Position numbers and translations under genes: made by a program
Source of the DNA: Eubacteriaceae bacterium Marseille-Q4139
GTDB taxonomy: Bacteria > Bacillota > Clostridia > Lachnospirales > Lachnospiraceae
DNA length: 64,000 bases
Assembly (NCBI GenBank): GCA_018223415.1
Contig: JAGTTQ010000001.1
Coordinates: forward strand, 2,963,365 to 3,027,364
Direction of reading: 5' to 3'
Notes under the pieces: model-generated
Databases searched by the model: none
The model's input: only the letters and a program-made list of their open reading frames with translations
Told to the model about the DNA's origin: nothing
Part shown: piece after piece, positions 52,269 to 60,318 of the stretch
Layout: each line of letters begins with the position of its first letter
Numbering within the stretch: position 1 is the first letter of the stretch

Positions 52269-52301
52269 GAGGCGCAACCCTTTTTCACAGGGCTGCGCCT
52301 C
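52269..52301. terminator. Bidirectional hairpin between convergent genes
   Basis: GAGGCGCAACCCT (52269-52281) pairs with AGGGCTGCGCCTC (52289-52301), one mismatch. Lies between the nitroreductase and ArsR genes. Confidence 0.75.
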
Positions 52302-52302
52302 T

Positions 52303-52620
52303 TTATCTTTCAGAGATATGGGCGTAGGTTTCTTCTAAAATCCACTTGATATGTTCGTCGCATAAAGCGTAGAATACATTTTTCCCGACTTTATGTGGGG
52401 AAACCAGCTTTGCAAATTTTAGAATTTTCAGTTGATGGGAAACTGCGGATTCGGACATATTCATTTGCGTGGCCAGTTCATTCACGCAATATTCCCGGCC
52501 CATAAGCGCCCATAGGATTTTCATGCGAGTGAAATCGCCCATTGCTTTGTGCAGCTCAGATAACCGATCTATGTCCGCTGCGTCAGGTATAAGTACGCAT
52601 GATTTTTGCTGTTGCTCCAT
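52303..52620 (-). CDS. ArsR-family regulator 1
   Basis: 105 residues from ATG 52620 (GGAGG upstream on the minus strand). 'HKAMGDFTRMKILWALMGREYCVNELATQMNMSESAVSHQLKILKFAKLV' is the ArsR winged helix. The Cys in REYC and one near the N-terminus (KSCVLI) may bind metal. It diverges from a second ArsR gene. Confidence 0.9.
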   Translation of the reverse strand: MEQQQKSCVLIPDAADIDRLSELHKAMGDFTRMKILWALMGREYCVNELATQMNMSESAVSHQLKILKFAKLVSPHKVGKNVFYALCDEHIKWILEETYAHISER

Positions 52621-52642
52621 AGTGACCTCCAATCTTTCGTAT

Positions 52643-52671
52643 TTGACAGCTGTACTATTTGCGGGTATTCT
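52643..52671 (+). promoter_or_regulatory. Promoter of ArsR 2
   Basis: TTGACA (52643-52648) and TATTCT (52666-52671) with a 17-bp spacer. A small palindrome ACAGCTGT (52646-52653) overlaps the -35 and may be part of an operator. Confidence 0.65.
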
Positions 52672-52695
52672 ATTTTTGGAAAGGAGGCGGCCGAT

Positions 52696-53058
52696 ATGTC
52701 GCACTACCATTTGCCCCATAATCATGGACAAGACATTGATAAAGTTTTAGATAAAATGCCTGCGGAAGAAAACTTCCGGGATATAGCGATCCTTTTTCAG
52801 CAGTTGAGTGATCCGTCACGCCTGCGGCTCCTGTGGCTGTTGTGCCACAGTGAGGAATGTGTCTGCAATTTAGCGGCAGCGGTACAAATGAGCGCACCGG
52901 CCATTTCCCACCACTTGAAAAATCTGAAAAGCAGCGGCCTGATTACCAGCCGCAGGGAGGGAAAGGAAGTCTACTATACTTTATCCAACACAGGCCCTGC
53001 AAAACTTCTCCATAAAACCGTTGATGCCTTGTTTGAAATATCTTGTCCGACTGATTGA
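52696..53058 (+). CDS. ArsR-family regulator 2 (CxC metal site)
   Basis: 120 residues from ATG 52696 after AAGGAGG. The winged helix has 'FQQLSDPSRLRLLWLLCHSEECVCNLAAAVQMSAPAISHHLKNLKSSGLI'. The ECVC motif is the typical metal site of the ArsR/CadC type. The N-terminus is His-rich (SHYHLPHNHG). It probably controls the adjacent Cd/Zn ATPase. Confidence 0.9.
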   Translation: MSHYHLPHNHGQDIDKVLDKMPAEENFRDIAILFQQLSDPSRLRLLWLLCHSEECVCNLAAAVQMSAPAISHHLKNLKSSGLITSRREGKEVYYTLSNTGPAKLLHKTVDALFEISCPTD

Positions 53059-53065
53059 TAAGTGA

Positions 53066-53102
53066 AATGCGCCGCTGTCCATTGTGGAAACAGCGGCGCA
53101 TT
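53066..53102. terminator. Perfect bidirectional hairpin
   Basis: AATGCGCCGCTG (53066-53077) pairs with CAGCGGCGCATT (53091-53102), between the convergent ArsR 2 and P-ATPase genes. Confidence 0.8.
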
Positions 53103-53122
53103 CTTATATCCCTGCTTATCTG

Positions 53123-54988
53123 TCAACGTGTCGCGGGGAGGAATTTCTTTACCCGCATCGCTCGAATCGCATTTAGAATAGCGATGACCGATACGCCAAC
53201 ATCTGCAAAAACGGCTGCCCACATATTTGCGTATCCAGTAGCTCCCAAAATCAAAACTAAAATCTTGACGCCGAGAGCAAACACGATATTCTCATTTGCA
53301 ATACGGATTGTCTTTCTGGCAATCTGGACAACTGCGGAGATCTTCGAGGGTTCATCTGTCATCAAAACCACGTCCGCAGCCTCAATCGCCGCATCGGAAC
53401 CAAGACCGCCCATGGCAATACCTACATCCGCACGAGCAAGCACAGGCGCATCGTTGATTCCATCGCCAACAAACACCAGTTTCCCCTTTTCGGTGGTCTG
53501 CCGGAGCATCATTTCTACACGGTCAACCTTGTCCGCCGGGAGCAATTCGGTATATGCCTGATCCAGCCCCAGCTTTTGCGCCACTTTCTTTCCGACGGCA
53601 TCTGCATCGCCGGTGAGCATGACGGTTTTCCTGACGCCGACTTCCTTTAACGCTTTGATTGCAGACGGAGCATCTGCTTTGATTTCATCTTCAATGACAA
53701 TATAACCAGCATATTTTCCGTTGCAGGCCAGATAGATGACTGTACCAATGGCATTCGAGGGGATATAGGCAATTCCTTCTCTATCCATCAGTTTTGCGTT
53801 GCCAGCGAGAATTGTTTTCCCATCTATGACAGCGCGGACGCCGTGACCGGCAATTTCCTGCACATCACTAATGCGGCTGTGGTCGATCTTCTTACCATAC
53901 GCCTTTTTTATGGAGAGTGAGATCGGATGGTTGGAGTAGTCCTCGGCATAAGCTGCCAGCTCCAAAAGCTGTGCCTCTTTCATGCTCACTGCATTGATCT
54001 GGCTGACCGCAAAAGAACCCTTTGTTAAGGTGCCGGTTTTATCGAATACCACAACCTCCGTATGGGCCAGCGATTCCAAATAGTTACTGCCTTTGACAAG
54101 GACGCCGATTTTGGATGCACCGCCGATGCCGCCAAAGAAACTAAGCGGAATAGAGATAACCAGAGCGCAGGGGCAGGAAATCACAAGGAAGGTCAGCGCC
54201 CGGTAAATCCAGACTGTGAATGGCTGTCCAGTGACAAGAGGCGGCAGAACTGCAAGGGCAATCGCTGCAAAGACCACAATCGGGGTGTAGTAGCGGGCAA
54301 AACGGCTGATAAAGTTTTCTGTTTTTCCTTTTTTATCACTGGCATTCTCCACAAGGTCCAAAATTTTTGCAACAGTGGATTCCCCATACTTTTTAGTGGT
54401 CTGAATGGTCAGGATGCCTGTCTGGTTGATGCACCCGCTGATTACTTCCATCCCAGGTTCCACGTCACGGGGCATGGATTCGCCGGTGAGAGCAGATGTA
54501 TCCAAAGCGGACGTGCCTTTGATGATTTTACCATCCAGCGGCACCCGTTCACCAGGCTTTACTACAATCGTATCCCCGATGTTTACTTCTTCAGGATCGA
54601 CCTGTTCAAGTTTTCCATTCCGTTCTACATTTGCATAGTCAGGGCGAATATCCATCAGGCTTGCAATGGATTTTCTGGATTTGGAAACCGCATAGGACTG
54701 GAACCATTCCCCTACCTGATAGAACAGCATAACGGCTACGCCCTCGGAGTGTTCTCCTAAGATCAGTGCGCCAATAGTGGCAATCGTCATCAGAAAGTTT
54801 TCATCGAATACCTGTCCATGCAGGATATTGGTGAGAGCCTTCCAGACAATATCCCAGCCGATTACAACATAGCAGACCAGAAATACTGCCATTTCCGCAG
54901 TCGGATCAAGTGTGAGCAGACTGCCGGCAGCGAACAGCACTGCCGCAATGATAATGCGGAAAAGCAGGTGCTTTTGTTTTCGTGTCAT
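53123..54988 (-). CDS. Cd/Zn-type heavy-metal P1B ATPase
   Basis: 621 residues from ATG 54988, after AAAGGAG. No metal-binding domain precedes the first helices. The CPC motif (ISCPCALVISIP) is at about residue 271, the phosphorylation site DKTGTLT near residue 316, and the HP motif and GDGINDAPVLA follow. It exports Cd, Zn or Pb. The separate HMA protein upstream in the same operon may stand in for the missing domain. Confidence 0.9.
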   Translation of the reverse strand: MTRKQKHLLFRIIIAAVLFAAGSLLTLDPTAEMAVFLVCYVVIGWDIVWKALTNILHGQVFDENFLMTIATIGALILGEHSEGVAVMLFYQVGEWFQSYAVSKSRKSIASLMDIRPDYANVERNGKLEQVDPEEVNIGDTIVVKPGERVPLDGKIIKGTSALDTSALTGESMPRDVEPGMEVISGCINQTGILTIQTTKKYGESTVAKILDLVENASDKKGKTENFISRFARYYTPIVVFAAIALAVLPPLVTGQPFTVWIYRALTFLVISCPCALVISIPLSFFGGIGGASKIGVLVKGSNYLESLAHTEVVVFDKTGTLTKGSFAVSQINAVSMKEAQLLELAAYAEDYSNHPISLSIKKAYGKKIDHSRISDVQEIAGHGVRAVIDGKTILAGNAKLMDREGIAYIPSNAIGTVIYLACNGKYAGYIVIEDEIKADAPSAIKALKEVGVRKTVMLTGDADAVGKKVAQKLGLDQAYTELLPADKVDRVEMMLRQTTEKGKLVFVGDGINDAPVLARADVGIAMGGLGSDAAIEAADVVLMTDEPSKISAVVQIARKTIRIANENIVFALGVKILVLILGATGYANMWAAVFADVGVSVIAILNAIRAMRVKKFLPATR

Positions 54989-55011
54989 AATAAACATCTC
55001 CTTTCAGTCAA

Positions 55012-55041
55012 ACACCGGCTGCCGTTTCTGGCAGCCGGTGT
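55012..55041 (-). other. Perfect hairpin between the HMA and ATPase genes
   Basis: ACACCGGCTGCC (55012-55023) pairs with GGCAGCCGGTGT (55030-55041), with no T-run. It lies in the operon just before the ATPase ribosome site and may set relative expression of the two genes. Confidence 0.55.
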
Positions 55042-55051
55042 TCAGCTTTTC

Positions 55052-55270
55052 TTACGCCTTGACCGTCACATCCGGCTCAATCTTTTTGATAAGCGCCTTG
55101 GCCTCAGCCAGAATTGCGTCGAAGCGGTCATCCGGAGCATCCAGAACCATCTTCTGGCTCAGGAAGTTCACTTCCACGTCATTTACGCCGTCGATTTTCT
55201 GTACGGCTTTCTGAATCTTGGCGGCACAGTGGCCGCAGTCAAGGTCGATCAGCTTAATGGTCTTTTTCAT
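55052..55270 (-). CDS. Stand-alone HMA metal-binding protein
   Basis: 72 residues from ATG 55270. 'IKLIDLDCGHCAAKIQKAV' has the CxxC metal site with a DCGHC variant typical of Zn/Cd ATPase domains, followed by 'GVNDVEVNFLSQKM'. It could deliver metal to, or regulate, the downstream ATPase. Confidence 0.88.
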   Translation of the reverse strand: MKKTIKLIDLDCGHCAAKIQKAVQKIDGVNDVEVNFLSQKMVLDAPDDRFDAILAEAKALIKKIEPDVTVKA

Positions 55271-55316
55271 CACAAAGACCCCCTTTCCTTTTAGTATTTG
55301 GTTGGTTTGACATGGC

Positions 55317-55334
55317 TGAACAATTAAACGTTCA
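55317..55334 (-). promoter_or_regulatory. ArsR/CadC-type operator upstream of the HMA-ATPase operon
   Basis: TGAAC (55317-55321) and GTTCA (55330-55334) frame an AT-rich spacer, like ArsR/SmtB-type operators (TGAAC...GTTCA). Its place ahead of the minus-strand operon fits control by one of the two ArsR proteins. Confidence 0.6.
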
Positions 55335-55649
55335 TTTAACTGTTACGGGCACAGTATATTCACACAACGGCTTAAAGTCAACGGATTTGGAAAGGGTTCT
55401 GCCCTTTGGATTATAAAACCTGCTGATTGGATTTAAGATTTAAAGGCCACACATTTTCACAGACATTTACCATCTGATTTTTCAAAATTAAGCTGATTGG
55501 ATTTGAAAACCTGCCTATCGGAGCGGACAAACAATTAAGACAATGCCTATAATGAAAAATGGTCCAATGACCTTGCACGCAGACTTTGTGACCGGGGCGG
55601 CGGCATCTTTCCCCCAAGATACCGAAAGCCCCTTTTCATAACAGTTTTT

Positions 55650-55673
55650 AGTTCCCCACGGGGGAGGGGTACT
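55650..55673 (+). promoter_or_regulatory. CsoR-type copper operator
   Basis: AGTTCCCC (55650-55657) and GGGGTACT (55666-55673) frame a G-rich centre, the form expected of CsoR operators. A TATAAT-like -10 (55686-55691) follows. A csoR gene lies downstream of copA. Confidence 0.65.
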
Positions 55674-55704
55674 GCGGCGCAAAAATATAATTGAGAAAAA
55701 AGGG

Positions 55705-58284
55705 ATGATTTTGCAAAAAGAACAATTCGACATTACAGGCATGACCTGTTCGGCCTGCTCTGCCAGGATTGAAAAGAGTGTCGGCAAGCTGCCCGGAATC
55801 AAAGAAGTATCGGTCAATTTGTTGAAAAACAGCATGGTTGCCTCTTACGACGAAGCCATTCTGGATACGGCAGGAATTGTCCAGGCTGTTGAAAAGGCCG
55901 GATATGGAGCCATACCAAAGACCTCTGCTCAAAGCAAAAACCGCTCACCTGCACCAGCATCGAAAGCGGAAGTCAGTACGGTTCAAGCCGAATACAAGCA
56001 AATGAAACAGAGACTGTTGCTTTCCGCGCTTTTTACGATTCCACTGTTTTACATCTCCATGGGACACATGATGGGGTGGCCGCTCCCCGGTTTTCTGCTG
56101 GGAATGGAAAATGCAATCAGCTTTGCATTTACCCAGTTTCTTTTGTTGATTCCGGTGGTATTTATCAATTTCAAATATTACCGGATGGGGTTTAAGACCT
56201 TATTCCATGGCTCCCCCAACATGGATTCCTTGATTGCCATAGGCTCCAGCGCCGCAATTATTTATGGCATCTACGCCATATATAAGATCGGCATTGGGTT
56301 CGGCCATGGGGATATGGCTACGGTCCATAGCTTTATGATGGACCTGTATTTTGAATCCGCAGGCATGATCCTCACGCTCATCACTTTGGGGAAAACGCTG
56401 GAGGCCCGCGCCAAGGGTAAGACCTCAGATGCGATCACAAAGCTGATGAATCTGGCCCCTAAGACCGCTACGGTGGAACGGGATGGTCAGGAACTCCAGA
56501 TACCTGTGGAAGAAGTGCAGTTGGGTGAAACCATAATCGTAAAAGCCGGTGAATCGGTGCCGGTGGATGGAACCGTTATCGAAGGCTTTGCGTCCATTGA
56601 TGAATCCGCCTTGACCGGCGAAAGCATCCCTGTGGAAAAACACATTGGGGACAAAGTGATCGGCGCAACGACCAGTAAGTCCGGCTATTTCAAAATGCAG
56701 GCCACCAAAGTGGGGGATGATACCACATTGGCTCAAATCGTCCGGCTGGTGGATGAAGCGACCAGCTCCAAAGCTCCCATTGCAAAAATGGCAGATAAGG
56801 TCAGCGGTGTGTTTGTGCCGGTAGTCATCAGCATTTCCCTGATTGCAATCATTATATGGCTGCTGTTGGGGTACGGATTTGAATTTGCCCTGTCCATCGG
56901 CATCTCTATTTTAGTCATTTCCTGTCCCTGCGCGTTGGGGCTGGCTACTCCCACCGCCATCATGGTGGGAACCGGAAAAGGCGCAACAAACGGGATTTTA
57001 ATCAAATCGGCGGAGGCCCTGGAAACGGCTCACGACATCAATACGGTTGTTCTGGATAAAACAGGAACCATTACACAGGGAACCCCGGTGGTAACGGATC
57101 TGCTCTGCAAAGCAGGCATTCAGAAAAAGGAACTTTTGCAGATTGCAGCTTCCCTGGAAAAGCTGTCGGAACACCCTCTGGCAGATGCGATTGTGGCAGA
57201 GGCAGATAATGAGAAACTTCCGCTGCTGCCGGCCAGTGAATTTACACAGATTCCAGGCCAGGGAATTGTCGGAAGAATCGGGACTGACCTCTGTTTGGCC
57301 GGAAATCGCCGGTTGCTGAACAACCATCAGATTGAAGGCGGCCATCTTCTTCAGCTTGGCGAGGACATGGCTATGGACGGAAAAACGCCATTGTTCTTTG
57401 CCCGTGGAGGAGAGTTGATCGGTGTGATTGCCGTGGCAGATGTGGTGAAACCCACCAGCAAGCAGGCGGTGCAGGAGTTGAGCCGATTAGGGCTTGAAGT
57501 AGTTATGCTGACCGGGGATAACGCTAAGACCGCAGAGGCCATCCGGCGTCAAGTCGGCGTGGATCGAGTTGTAGCGGAAGTGTTTCCGCAGGATAAAGAA
57601 AAAGAGATACGGCGGCTGCAAAGCGAAGGGAAAAAGGTTGCCATGGTGGGAGACGGTATCAATGACGCTCCTGCCCTTGCCAGAGCCGATGTTGGTATCG
57701 CCATCGGAGCAGGTACAGATGTTGCGATTGAGTCAGCGGATATTGTTTTGATGAAAAGCGATCTGCTGGATGTGTCTACCGCCGTACAGCTCAGCAAAGC
57801 GGTTATCCGTAATATCAAGCAAAATCTGTTCTGGGCATTTATTTATAATGTCATCGGGATTCCGGTAGCTGCCGGATTGTTCTATTTGTCTTTTGGGTTG
57901 AAGTTGAACCCGATGATTGGAGCCTTTGCCATGAGTTTCAGTTCCGTATTTGTTGTATCCAATGCGCTGCGGTTAAGATGGTTTAAGGCGAAACACATTT
58001 CCTCTATGGAGTTGGGGACATTCCAGTCAGACAGCTCATCAAATAGCAAAGAAGATAGAAAAGGAGAAATTCACATGGAAAAGACACTGAAGATTGAAGG
58101 TATGGTTTGCGGGAACTGCGTAAAGCACGTCGATAAGGCGCTGCGGGAAATCCAGGGCGTGGAACAGGTTGAAGTCAGCCTGGAGGATAAGTCGGCAAAG
58201 GTACAGATGGGTTGTACCGTATCGGACGATGTGCTGAAGGCGGCTATCGAAGATGCTGGCTATCAGGTTGTCGAGATCCAGTAA
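55705..58284 (+). CDS. copA: Copper P1B ATPase CopA fused to a C-terminal CopZ-like domain
   Basis: 859 residues. An N-terminal HMA domain has GMTCSAC (C15, C18). The CPC motif is at C407-C409, phosphorylated Asp at D451 (DKTGTIT), and GDGINDAPALA later. After the last membrane helices and a hydrophilic linker, a second HMA domain follows (about residues 791-859, GMVCGNC). An internal ATG at 58075 has a good ribosome site (AAAAGGAG), so a free 69-residue CopZ-like chaperone may also be made. It exports Cu(I). Confidence 0.93.
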   Translation: MILQKEQFDITGMTCSACSARIEKSVGKLPGIKEVSVNLLKNSMVASYDEAILDTAGIVQAVEKAGYGAIPKTSAQSKNRSPAPASKAEVSTVQAEYKQMKQRLLLSALFTIPLFYISMGHMMGWPLPGFLLGMENAISFAFTQFLLLIPVVFINFKYYRMGFKTLFHGSPNMDSLIAIGSSAAIIYGIYAIYKIGIGFGHGDMATVHSFMMDLYFESAGMILTLITLGKTLEARAKGKTSDAITKLMNLAPKTATVERDGQELQIPVEEVQLGETIIVKAGESVPVDGTVIEGFASIDESALTGESIPVEKHIGDKVIGATTSKSGYFKMQATKVGDDTTLAQIVRLVDEATSSKAPIAKMADKVSGVFVPVVISISLIAIIIWLLLGYGFEFALSIGISILVISCPCALGLATPTAIMVGTGKGATNGILIKSAEALETAHDINTVVLDKTGTITQGTPVVTDLLCKAGIQKKELLQIAASLEKLSEHPLADAIVAEADNEKLPLLPASEFTQIPGQGIVGRIGTDLCLAGNRRLLNNHQIEGGHLLQLGEDMAMDGKTPLFFARGGELIGVIAVADVVKPTSKQAVQELSRLGLEVVMLTGDNAKTAEAIRRQVGVDRVVAEVFPQDKEKEIRRLQSEGKKVAMVGDGINDAPALARADVGIAIGAGTDVAIESADIVLMKSDLLDVSTAVQLSKAVIRNIKQNLFWAFIYNVIGIPVAAGLFYLSFGLKLNPMIGAFAMSFSSVFVVSNALRLRWFKAKHISSMELGTFQSDSSSNSKEDRKGEIHMEKTLKIEGMVCGNCVKHVDKALREIQGVEQVEVSLEDKSAKVQMGCTVSDDVLKAAIEDAGYQVVEIQ

Positions 58285-58295
58285 GCGGCCTGCCT

Positions 58296-58559
58296 ATGAA
58301 AGCAAAAAGGAGCGACATCACCCACAAACTGAAAATTGCGAGAGGGCAGATAGACGGAATCCTGCAAATGGTGGAGGAAGATCGCTATTGTGTGGATATA
58401 TCTACCCAAATTCAGGCAACAATGGCATTGCTTAAAAGCGCCAACCAACAGATATTGCAAGCCCATATTCGGAGTTGTGTCCGGGAGGCGCTGCAAACGG
58501 ATGCTGAAAATCCAAAGTTGGAAGAAGCCTTGAAACTGCTGGAGAAAATGGCACAATGA
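58296..58559 (+). CDS. csoR: CsoR-type copper-sensing repressor
   Basis: 87 residues from ATG 58296. The copper ligands C32, H57 and C61 are all present (RYCVD, QAHIRSC). Helical bundle throughout. It lies 11 bp after copA and probably represses the operon through the operator at 55650-55673. A terminator follows. Confidence 0.92.
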   Translation: MKAKRSDITHKLKIARGQIDGILQMVEEDRYCVDISTQIQATMALLKSANQQILQAHIRSCVREALQTDAENPKLEEALKLLEKMAQ

Positions 58560-58564
58560 TACCG

Positions 58565-58596
58565 GGAGCGGAAAGGCGTTCAGCCTTTTCCGCTCC
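58565..58596 (+). terminator. Hairpin terminator after csoR
   Basis: GGAGCGGAAAGGC (58565-58577) pairs with GCCTTTTCCGCTCC (58583-58596), one bulge, then TGATTTTGTG. Confidence 0.75.
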
Positions 58597-58710
58597 TGAT
58601 TTTGTGTCAATTTGGATTGCTATTCCTGCGGTTTGGAGCGTACAAACGCCCCGCAATTTTATATACTTTTTATGGTTAGACGTGGCTAATATCAAATAGG
58701 AGGTAACGTG

Positions 58711-60084
58711 ATGAAACAATCACTGGATACAAGAACAAAGCTGCTTACACAGCGCCCCTTCTCGCTGATGCTGGAGCTGAGCATCCCTGCGGTCCTCGGC
58801 ATGGTTGTTGTGGGCCTCTATAACATGATGGATTCCATCTTTGTCGGACAGATGGTTGGGGATATTCAGATGGGAGCCGTATCGGTTTCCTATCCGTTTA
58901 CCCTGATCAACGCCGGTTCCGCAGCCATGTTGGGCGTGGGTTCCGCCTCAATCTTATCGAGAGCCATTGGCAAAAAGGACAACGATACGGTAAAGAAGAT
59001 CATGGGCAATCTGGTTGCTGCTGTTGTGATCCTATCTGTGATTTACACAGTCATCGGCATGGTCTTTACCCGTCAGCTTTTATCTCTGGCCGGAGCCAGT
59101 GACAATATCCTGAACTACGCCGAAAAGTATCTGCGGATTATATTTGCTGGTTCTCTGCTGGTCAACTTCTTCCAAAGCGCAAACATGGTGATCCGAGGAG
59201 AAGGCCAGCTCAAGAAAGCAATGTTCATCATCGCCAGCGGTGCTATCCTGAACATTATTCTTGACCCCATTTTTATTTCCATTCTGAATCCTTATGGGAT
59301 GGGGATTGAGGCTGCTGCTTATGCTACTGTGCTGTCCCAGTTTGTCCAGGCTGCGATTACTGTGTGGTACTTCAAAAAGAAAAGTCCAAATGTAAAAATA
59401 GGCCGTATCCGTATTGATGGGCCTATTCTCCGTCAGGTGCTTGCGGTTGGCATCTCTGCTCTGTTGATGCAAGTTTTGACCCTTGTTCAGCAGACCGTGA
59501 TTTACCGTGTAGCTGCCAACTATGGCGGAGAGACTTCACAGATCCTTTTGGGTGCTGCCCTGCGGTTCTGGAATTTCTCCTTTGTCCCTCTGTGGGGAAT
59601 CAGTCAGGGATTCCAGCCTGCGGCCGGTACGAACTACGGAGCAAAGGATTATGACCGTGTAAAGCTACTGACCAAAGTATTCATTGCGGCGGCCACCGTC
59701 CTGTCCCTGCTGTTCTGGATTCCCGCCGAGCTGCTCCCGGAGCACGTGCTTTCTATGTTCATTACAACGTCGGGGGTGGCAGCGTCAGGAGTGACGAATT
59801 TCCGCATTATGTTCAGCACCTACATTTTACAGGGAAGTTTTCTGATTGCGGTCACACTGTTCCAGTCCTTGGGTAAGGCGAATAAGGCCACATGGCTGGT
59901 GCTGTTCCGCCAGATTATCCTCTTTATTCCGCTGTGTGTCCTCTTGCCGATGATCGGCGGCCTGGGCATTCGCGGCGTATGGCTGGCGATTGCTCTGACA
60001 GATGCGGTTCTGGTTGTAATCACGATTGCGATGATGGCGTCTGAATTTCGTAAAATGCCGCGCACTTTGCAGGCTTTGCGGTAA
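58711..60084 (+). CDS. MATE-family efflux transporter
   Basis: 457 residues from ATG 58711 (TAGGAGGTAAC upstream). Twelve hydrophobic segments in two halves; 'PFSLMLELSIPAVLGMVVVGLYNMMDSIFVGQ' is the MATE start, and 'ANMVIRGEGQLKKAM' lies near the midpoint. It exports cationic drugs or other solutes in exchange for Na+ or H+. It stands 12 bp upstream of feoA, so it is likely co-transcribed with iron uptake genes. Confidence 0.93.
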   Translation: MKQSLDTRTKLLTQRPFSLMLELSIPAVLGMVVVGLYNMMDSIFVGQMVGDIQMGAVSVSYPFTLINAGSAAMLGVGSASILSRAIGKKDNDTVKKIMGNLVAAVVILSVIYTVIGMVFTRQLLSLAGASDNILNYAEKYLRIIFAGSLLVNFFQSANMVIRGEGQLKKAMFIIASGAILNIILDPIFISILNPYGMGIEAAAYATVLSQFVQAAITVWYFKKKSPNVKIGRIRIDGPILRQVLAVGISALLMQVLTLVQQTVIYRVAANYGGETSQILLGAALRFWNFSFVPLWGISQGFQPAAGTNYGAKDYDRVKLLTKVFIAAATVLSLLFWIPAELLPEHVLSMFITTSGVAASGVTNFRIMFSTYILQGSFLIAVTLFQSLGKANKATWLVLFRQIILFIPLCVLLPMIGGLGIRGVWLAIALTDAVLVVITIAMMASEFRKMPRTLQALR

Positions 60085-60096
60085 GGAGGGGCGGCT

Positions 60097-60312
60097 ATGT
60101 ATCTCTGTGACGGAACCGTAGGAAACAGCTATAAAGTAAAAGAAATAAAGTTACCGATCAACATTGAAAAGCGCCTTGAAGCATTGGGAATGACACAAGG
60201 AACGCCCATTGATGTACTGAACAGCAAGGGGCATGGAATCCTGATTGTGAAAATACGAGGAACCCGGTTTGCGTTGGGGCGCAATATCACGAAGAATATT
60301 TTAGTGGGGTAA
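60097..60312 (+). CDS. feoA: FeoA-type protein
   Basis: 71 residues. The SH3-like FeoA domain 'KLPINIEKRLEALGMTQGTPIDVLNSKG' and 'GTRFALGRNITKNILV' covers the chain. FeoA assists FeoB in ferrous iron import. TAAGGAGGGG precedes the ATG. Next gene is feoB after 6 bp. Confidence 0.92.
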   Translation: MYLCDGTVGNSYKVKEIKLPINIEKRLEALGMTQGTPIDVLNSKGHGILIVKIRGTRFALGRNITKNILVG

Positions 60313-60318
60313 ATTCTG

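Larger units (their letters stand above)
55271..55704. other. Long divergent regulatory region between Cd/Zn and Cu genes
   Basis: About 430 bp without a gene. It holds the dyad at 55317-55334, two copies of GCTGATTGGATTT (55422-55434, 55492-55504), and the copper operator at 55650-55673. The rest is AT-rich without a clear feature. Confidence 0.6.
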
